In this document: in pieces, positions 60,001 to 64,000 of the stretch
How positions within the stretch are numbered: the stretch's first letter is position 1
How the letters are laid out: every line of letters begins with the position of its first letter
The notes under the pieces: generated by a model
Told to the model about the DNA's origin: nothing
The model's input: the letters and a program-made list of their open reading frames with translations, nothing else
Databases searched by the model: none
Origin: Blastobasis lacticolella
Taxonomy: Eukaryota > Arthropoda > Insecta > Lepidoptera > Blastobasidae
DNA: 64,000 nucleotides
NCBI GenBank assembly: GCA_905147135.1
Contig: LR990058.1
Coordinates: 13,243,349-13,307,348 of the forward strand
Reading direction: 5' to 3'
Position numbers and translations under genes: made by a program

Positions 60001-63000
60001 CCTATAATCTGTCCTTTTTTAACTCATTAGAACTTCGGGAAAGTTCTGAAAATTTCTAGAATGATCTAGAAAGTACTGAAATTAATAATCTGTCCTTTTC
60101 TAACTCATTAGAACTTGGGTAAAGTTCTGAAAATTTCTAGAATGATCTAGAAAGTACTGAAATTAATAATATCGGTTATTATCATTCTGGAACGTTCCAG
60201 AAAGTTCTGTGTATATTTTAACCCGTGCAACGCCGGGTTTCGCAGCTAGTTAAAAATAAAATGCTCCGGCGCCACGGCACTACCACCACAAGCCATAAAA
60301 ATAAAAACTCTGCGACGCTAGCGCCGCTGATCGTCTAACTGTCACTGTGACTGTCAGTGAATGATACCGCTCGCTTACAAATAGGTTAGGCGCATATTTT
60401 GCGTGCGCCTAGCAAGAAACCGCACAAAACGCTATGATCACAAACATTTAAGTGTATAGCGCATTAGTTTTATGAACGATGTGGTTATTAGAGACGATCC
60501 GACGCGCGCGCAGGTGGGATTTAGACAAAAAAGAGGTGAAAATGTATGAAAAGGTGTATCTCGGTGAAAAATTATTAAGTGATGGTGAAAATCGCATGAA
60601 AATCCGTGGCGTGGTTGAGGAGATAGCGGAGTTACAGTAAACGCAGAAAGTAACTTTACTTTTTATAGCACTAGTGGAGCCGGTGCGACTTCGTTCGCGT
60701 ACACCTATCTACGCTTTTTTTCTTGCTTATGAACCTTCCTCTTAAATCACTCTATCTATTGTTGAAAACCGCATTAAAATCCGTTGCGTAGTTTAAAAGA
60801 TCCAAGCGTACATAGGGACAGACGGCGGGAAGCGACTTTGTTTTATACTATGTAAAGAAGATTAGTTACTCATCACGCCAAACTTCTCTAGTTCGTTCTA
60901 CACTGTACGATTCGCGCCTCAGTAACAAAATACAGATATTACGAAGGCGACTGTTGATGACCTAAAAAAAAGTTAAGTATAAAATCACGAGGATGTATTA
61001 TTACGACAAAATATTAAATAGTCTAAGTATTATTTATCTGAATTTATACCTACGCGAAACAACTTCAGAGCGAGAAGTTCAATGTGTAATGCCATACAGT
61101 AGTAGTACCATATTTTTAAAGATCTTGTCCACTATGGGTTGTTGCTATAAATCAGTTGCAGTGGATAAAGGTCGCAAGGGAACCGAGCTCACCGAACATA
61201 TGCTATTTTGAGCATTAATATGCTTATGAAGGAATTTTTCACCAATGGGAATTATTACGCAGCTTAGATTTGCTCCAACCGCGAGTCAGGCAACGGTATT
61301 CAGCGACGCCGCGCGATTAAATTTGGATATACTGGAGTCGTACCGCCTATCTCCGATAGTACGCCGCCATTTTCATGCAATTGAGTTTAAACCAATCGCA
61401 GCTAGACAGCTATGGCTCTGGCTTGCTGCGATTGGTCCCGACTCAATTGCATCAAGAGGCGGCGTACTATCGGAGATCGGCGGTACGGCTGCTGCACTTC
61501 CCTGTGGCCCGCTTAATAAGCGAATTCGTTACATGCGCATACACGGAGAGTGGGTGCGGCCGGCCAAAAAACTGGTCTACCAATTTTAAAAAAATATTCC
61601 GTGTTACCAAAATGTGACAAAGGGTGAGTCTAGAAAGTTATTGCTTAGGTAAATAATTCTTCTTGTTATGACGTATCATCATATCAGCACATAGTGTGTC
61701 CGTCTTCGAGCGTAGGCCTCCTCTTCAAGTTTCCACACCTGTCTGTTTTAGGCTACCTGCAGCCAATTTATTCTGGCTTGTTGGCGGATATCATCGGTCC
61801 ATCTTAAGGATGGTCTGTGCCTGCCACAGGAGTTCGCGCGGGGTCTCCACCCCAAGGTCCTTTTCGCCTAACGGCAACGCATCGCACAACTTCAATCTTA
61901 GGTAGCCCACTTTTTGGCCACCTGTACATGTGACGTAATACTCACCGTCATCGTCCGGCCACGTGGGCGCCATGATGGTCTGTATGCTCTGCTGCAGCTG
62001 CTTCAGGCACGGCTTCACACTCTTCACCTGGCCCGCCATCAGATAATGGCACACCTGGAACAATAGTTCGGTCACGTAAGAGGTTTTCTAAATATGATCA
62101 CAATGTGTTTCGTGCTTCGGAGGATCGGTCCCAGTTACTATTATTTATTTATATCATCCTGAATCATCCCACTGCTTGGCAAAGGCCTCCCAAAGTTACT
62201 ATGAATTTTTTATTATTCCACCAAGGTGGCAAACTTACGGCCTGCCTGATGGTAAGCAGTCACCGCAGCCTATGGACGTTTGCAATACCGGGGGCACCCA
62301 CGCGTTGCCGACCCTTTAAAAACCTTTTAACCCCTTACTTGAAAAACTCCATGTTGTACTCTCCAGGGAAAACCTCTCCAGGTAGATCATTTAACAACCT
62401 TATTGTGCGTGGGAGAAAGTTCCTTTGGAACTGCACAGTTCGCGACCAATTTAGCTCCAAGGTGTGAGGATGACCCCTGGCGGTGGCGATCGGTGCGATC
62501 ATAGAATGTAGCTGTAGGCATCATGTCATTGTCATGTAGAACACACAAAGGGAGGCGAAATCCCTCCGCTGGCTCAGCGGCTCAATACCACTTGTGAGCA
62601 TGGCATCATCGACAACATCACAATTAATAATGGCCCAGACGCGCTGCTCTGCGCGGCGCAGGTTGGTCTATATGACTGTTGTATTGAGTCATCCGCGATG
62701 GTTTTGACGCTTCATGTCAGATTCAGATTAGCAGAAAGCCAGATTGCGGCGAAAGTGACATTGCAGCGCCTCGGCACGCGGTGCAGCGCAGCGCAAATGC
62801 GTTAACTAGACAGTCATTTGATCATCGCCAAGACACTAGCGGGGCTTTTAACTATCTCAGTGGACAACTGAACTTTACATTCAATAATCCTACAGTACTC
62901 TATGGTATTAAATAAATAAATAAATAAATATTCGTGGACAAATTCACACAGCGCCATCTAGCCCCAAACTAAGCATAGCTTGTGCTATGGGTGCTAGATA

Positions 63001-63385
63001 ACTGATATACTACTTAAATACTTTTAAATACATACTTATTATACATAGAACACCCAGACCCGAAACAGAAATTAAAATTCATCATTTCAAATTCTGCCCG
63101 CCATGGCCAGTGGCTAACAATGGTTGAGGTACAGACAGGACGCCTTACAAAATCCTACAAATATATAAACATTGTGTGGTTTCCTCACACAATGTTTTCT
63201 TTCCTTCACACAATACAAATAGGACTAAAAGATCTACCTAAAGTATCAGATCATACCTGCAAGACGAGAAAGAACACTTTGAGATATTCCTTTTGGTGCG
63301 GACTGCCGACCCACGAGTCCACCAAATGGCCGGCCTGGTTCAAAAGCGGGAGCACTTCCTGGATCTTCTTATCTGTAAGTAGCAG
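51074..63385 (-). CDS. Mau2: Mau2/Scc4, cohesin-loader subunit (3' nine exons; N-terminus outside window)
   Basis: MAU2 is the TPR-repeat partner of Nipped-B/Scc2 that loads cohesin onto chromatin. Exons in order: 63385-63257, 62054-61946, 59898-59707, 59107-58898, 55239-55130, 54243-54142, 53032-52929, 52101-51899 and 51252-51074. All phases agree and give 445 residues plus TAG. Blocks shared with human MAU2: [99 protein letters not shown] and [15 protein letters not shown]. About 190 N-terminal residues are missing because the gene runs off the right edge. Two insect-specific low-complexity inserts are present: Gly/Ala-rich (start of exon 59898-59707) and Gly/Ser/Pro-rich (start of exon 59107-58898). 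Confidence 0.95.
51541..51780 (-). repeat. LINE-tail-like interspersed repeat
   Basis: Starts with a catcatcatcat run then agacgcccactgctggacat and cgtcttccggt. The sense-strand counterpart 'gcctatatgtccagcagtgg' is at 43780-43800. This is the pattern of RTE 3' ends in Lepidoptera. Confidence 0.5.
53085..53410 (+). repeat. Interspersed repeat family A, copy 5
   Basis: All family blocks are present, but about 120 bp (tacaacctgttacaag..to..tacataaaaaaaaa) is inserted between the 'gatcgcaatgttataaatat' and 'aatggaaaacgctgctgccc' blocks. In a Mau2 intron. Confidence 0.75.
54030..54115. repeat. Short tandem repeat in Mau2 intron
   Basis: About three copies of a 23-24-bp unit, cctcaacatagtgataaactcaat and variants. 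Confidence 0.7.
54660..55060. repeat. Tandemly duplicated interspersed-repeat segment
   Basis: The block cttcggcatcctcgcgtcgt, aagcc, gttctcgcatccgact, tgtcaatccattgctt appears twice, at about 54690-54760 and 54885-54955, separated by a catcatcatcat run. In a Mau2 intron. Confidence 0.55.
55530..55800 (+). repeat. Interspersed repeat family A, copy 6
   Basis: Blocks cagcccatatcagtccactg, tctcccacgaaaggggaggt, gctgctgcccatttttcag, cgaaaacatttgtcgccttg and gtgctcttttactctgccg in order. In a Mau2 intron. Confidence 0.75.
56288..56625 (-). repeat. tRNA-derived SINE, family 1, copy in Mau2 intron
   Basis: Antisense copy with gaccatgatctaggatttgg, gaatgtgcaggtttcacc, ccctcaccgtaggagcatcg, the antisense B-box gggattcgaaccg and the inverted tRNA-like head (ctcggccaccaacg). 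Confidence 0.75.
56993..57940. mobile_element. hAT-like non-autonomous element, 'atccgg' family, copy 2
   Basis: Same subterminal tatccgg clusters and the same right end (ccgtttcatctcta) as the copy at 38491-39143. Flanked by the 8-bp duplication GTATAGAC (56985-56992 and 57941-57948). The left end is eroded to TGTAACGG. It is 948 bp, longer internally than copy 1, with no transposase frame. In a Mau2 intron. Confidence 0.85.
58602..58745. mobile_element. Palindromic 'cgccgccat' MITE, copy 1
   Basis: The left half (ccgcctattttcgattgtac, cgccgccattttgatg) is mirrored by the right half (gcatcaaaatggcggtgtgc, tatcggagatcggcggtac). Related sequence is at 61340-61496 and in fragments at 15920-15965 and 16760-17277. 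Confidence 0.7.
60006..60249 (+). mobile_element. Helitron-like 3' end with heat-shock-element array
   Basis: Ends in the hairpin AACCCG-8 nt-CGGGTT (60220-60239) followed by tcgcagCTAG|T, the Helitron 3' signature. Upstream is an 81-bp tandem duplication (60009 and 60090 start the same ctgtcctttt..aactcattagaac unit), then the HSE at 60185-60207. The 5' end is not determined. It lies in the Mau2 intron 59899-61945. Confidence 0.65.
60185..60207. promoter_or_regulatory. Perfect five-unit heat shock element
   Basis: TTCtgGAAcgTTCcaGAAagTTC: five alternating TTC/GAA units at exact 5-bp spacing, the consensus for HSF trimer binding. Weaker partial HSEs (GAAagTTC, TTCtaGAA) occur in each of the two 81-bp units just upstream. 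Confidence 0.8.
61340..61496. mobile_element. Palindromic 'cgccgccat' MITE, copy 2
   Basis: gtaccgcctatctccgatag and acgccgccattttcatgcaa on the left are mirrored by ttgcatcaagaggcggcgta and ctatcggagatcggcggtac on the right, with a 50-bp centre (gcagctagacagctatggct). It is the uninterrupted version of the repeat that hosts MITE copy A at 16834-17235. Confidence 0.75.
62905..63105 (-). repeat. tRNA-derived SINE, family 2, copy 4
   Basis: A taaataaataaataaata run, then agccccaaactaagcatagc, tgtgctatgggtgctagata, gaacacccagacccgaaaca and atttcaaattctgcccg. The tRNA-like head is lost. In the Mau2 intron between exons 63385-63257 and 62054-61946. Confidence 0.7.
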
Positions 63386-63399
63386 CTGGAAGCAAGAGA

Positions 63400-64000
63400 A
63401 ATTACAGATTTAGTAGTAGCAAAGCATGACATATGAAAACAGAAAAATGACATCTGGGTATATCCCCAGATGAGATGATGGGAGATAGCCCTGCTCATGG
63501 TGTGTCCTACGTGTCCAAACACCTGCACTCAAGAGGATCTGATGACAGCCACCGATAGTGCTGTTAACGTGGCTAAGTATTGGTCATTGACACGCGAAGA
63601 CCTTATCCAGACGGGGCGAATTTGAGGCGAGTCTCTCGCGCGCCTTTTTAATACTTGCGTTGCTTGTTGACGCAATATATTGGTGCCTAGGGCCCCGGCC
63701 AGACAAAAAAGACACGAAGACCGGGCGCAGACGCGACTTGGATACGACTTTTTAAAAGATATAGAAAAGACGGGGCACGGACGTGGCAGCGTCGCGCTTC
63801 CTTTTCTAGAACCAATCAAGAACGCAGGAATGACATTGACAGCAAGCGCGGCGTGCGAGACCCGGCTCCCCGCGCCCGTCCTTTCTGTATATTTTGCAAT
63901 AGGGCGCAGACGTATCTGCGTCGCATCCGCGCCCGGTTTTTGCTATGTTTTTTGCGTGACGCTTCTATACATTTTGTATGAAAGTAAATTTTAGGGGCGC
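63400..64000. other. Mau2 intron at the window edge
   Basis: No exon was recognised. GC-rich blocks from about 63690 (cggccagacaaaaaagacac, gaccgggcgcagacgcgac) are loosely mirrored near 63910-63950 (gtcgcatccgcgcccgg), perhaps an inverted-terminal element cut by the edge. Confidence 0.35.

Overview
This is nuclear DNA of an insect, most likely a moth or butterfly. The genes are split by introns with GT/AG borders. The AT-rich non-coding sequence is crowded with short DNA transposons, tRNA-derived SINEs, RTE and Jockey LINE pieces and Helitron-type ends of the kind common in Lepidoptera. The species cannot be named from the sequence. Many open frames in the spacers use no ATG and look like chance.

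Layout: (1) 222-1211 (+), an intron-less seven-transmembrane receptor, followed by about 6 kb of repeats. (2) 15551-27407 (-), a complete five-exon Ric/Rit-type Ras GTPase. Its intron 3 holds a 5.5 kb PIF/Harbinger DNA transposon (18021-23486) with an intact five-exon transposase and an intact five-exon Myb/SANT-like partner gene. (3) 29630-34836 (+), a complete six-exon torsin (ER-lumen AAA+ ATPase) with a decayed RTE LINE in intron 5. (4) 35752-37526 (-) and 37874-39894 (+), a head-to-head pair: Atg5 (autophagy conjugation) and a short WDR91-like protein (endosome and autophagy PI3P control), with about 350 bp between the start codons. (5) 42973-44231 (+), a three-exon gene of unknown function, and 45798-46293 (+), the last exons of a second unknown gene. 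(6) 51074-63385 (-), nine 3' exons of Mau2/Scc4, the cohesin-loader subunit; its N-terminal exons lie beyond the right edge.

Splice junctions were worked out by hand. In every named gene the exon phases join without a frame break: Ric 221 aa, torsin 352 aa, Atg5 264 aa, WDR91-like 280 aa, transposase 361 aa, Myb-like 251 aa, unknown gene 175 aa, Mau2 445 aa seen.

The most notable points are: the intact Harbinger sitting inside a MITE whose second copy in the same gene preserves the empty target site; the Atg5/WDR91-like shared promoter; a WDR91-like gene that ends before any WD40 repeat; a perfect five-unit heat-shock-element array next to a Helitron-type 3' end in a Mau2 intron; and several MITEs whose target-site duplications can be read directly.
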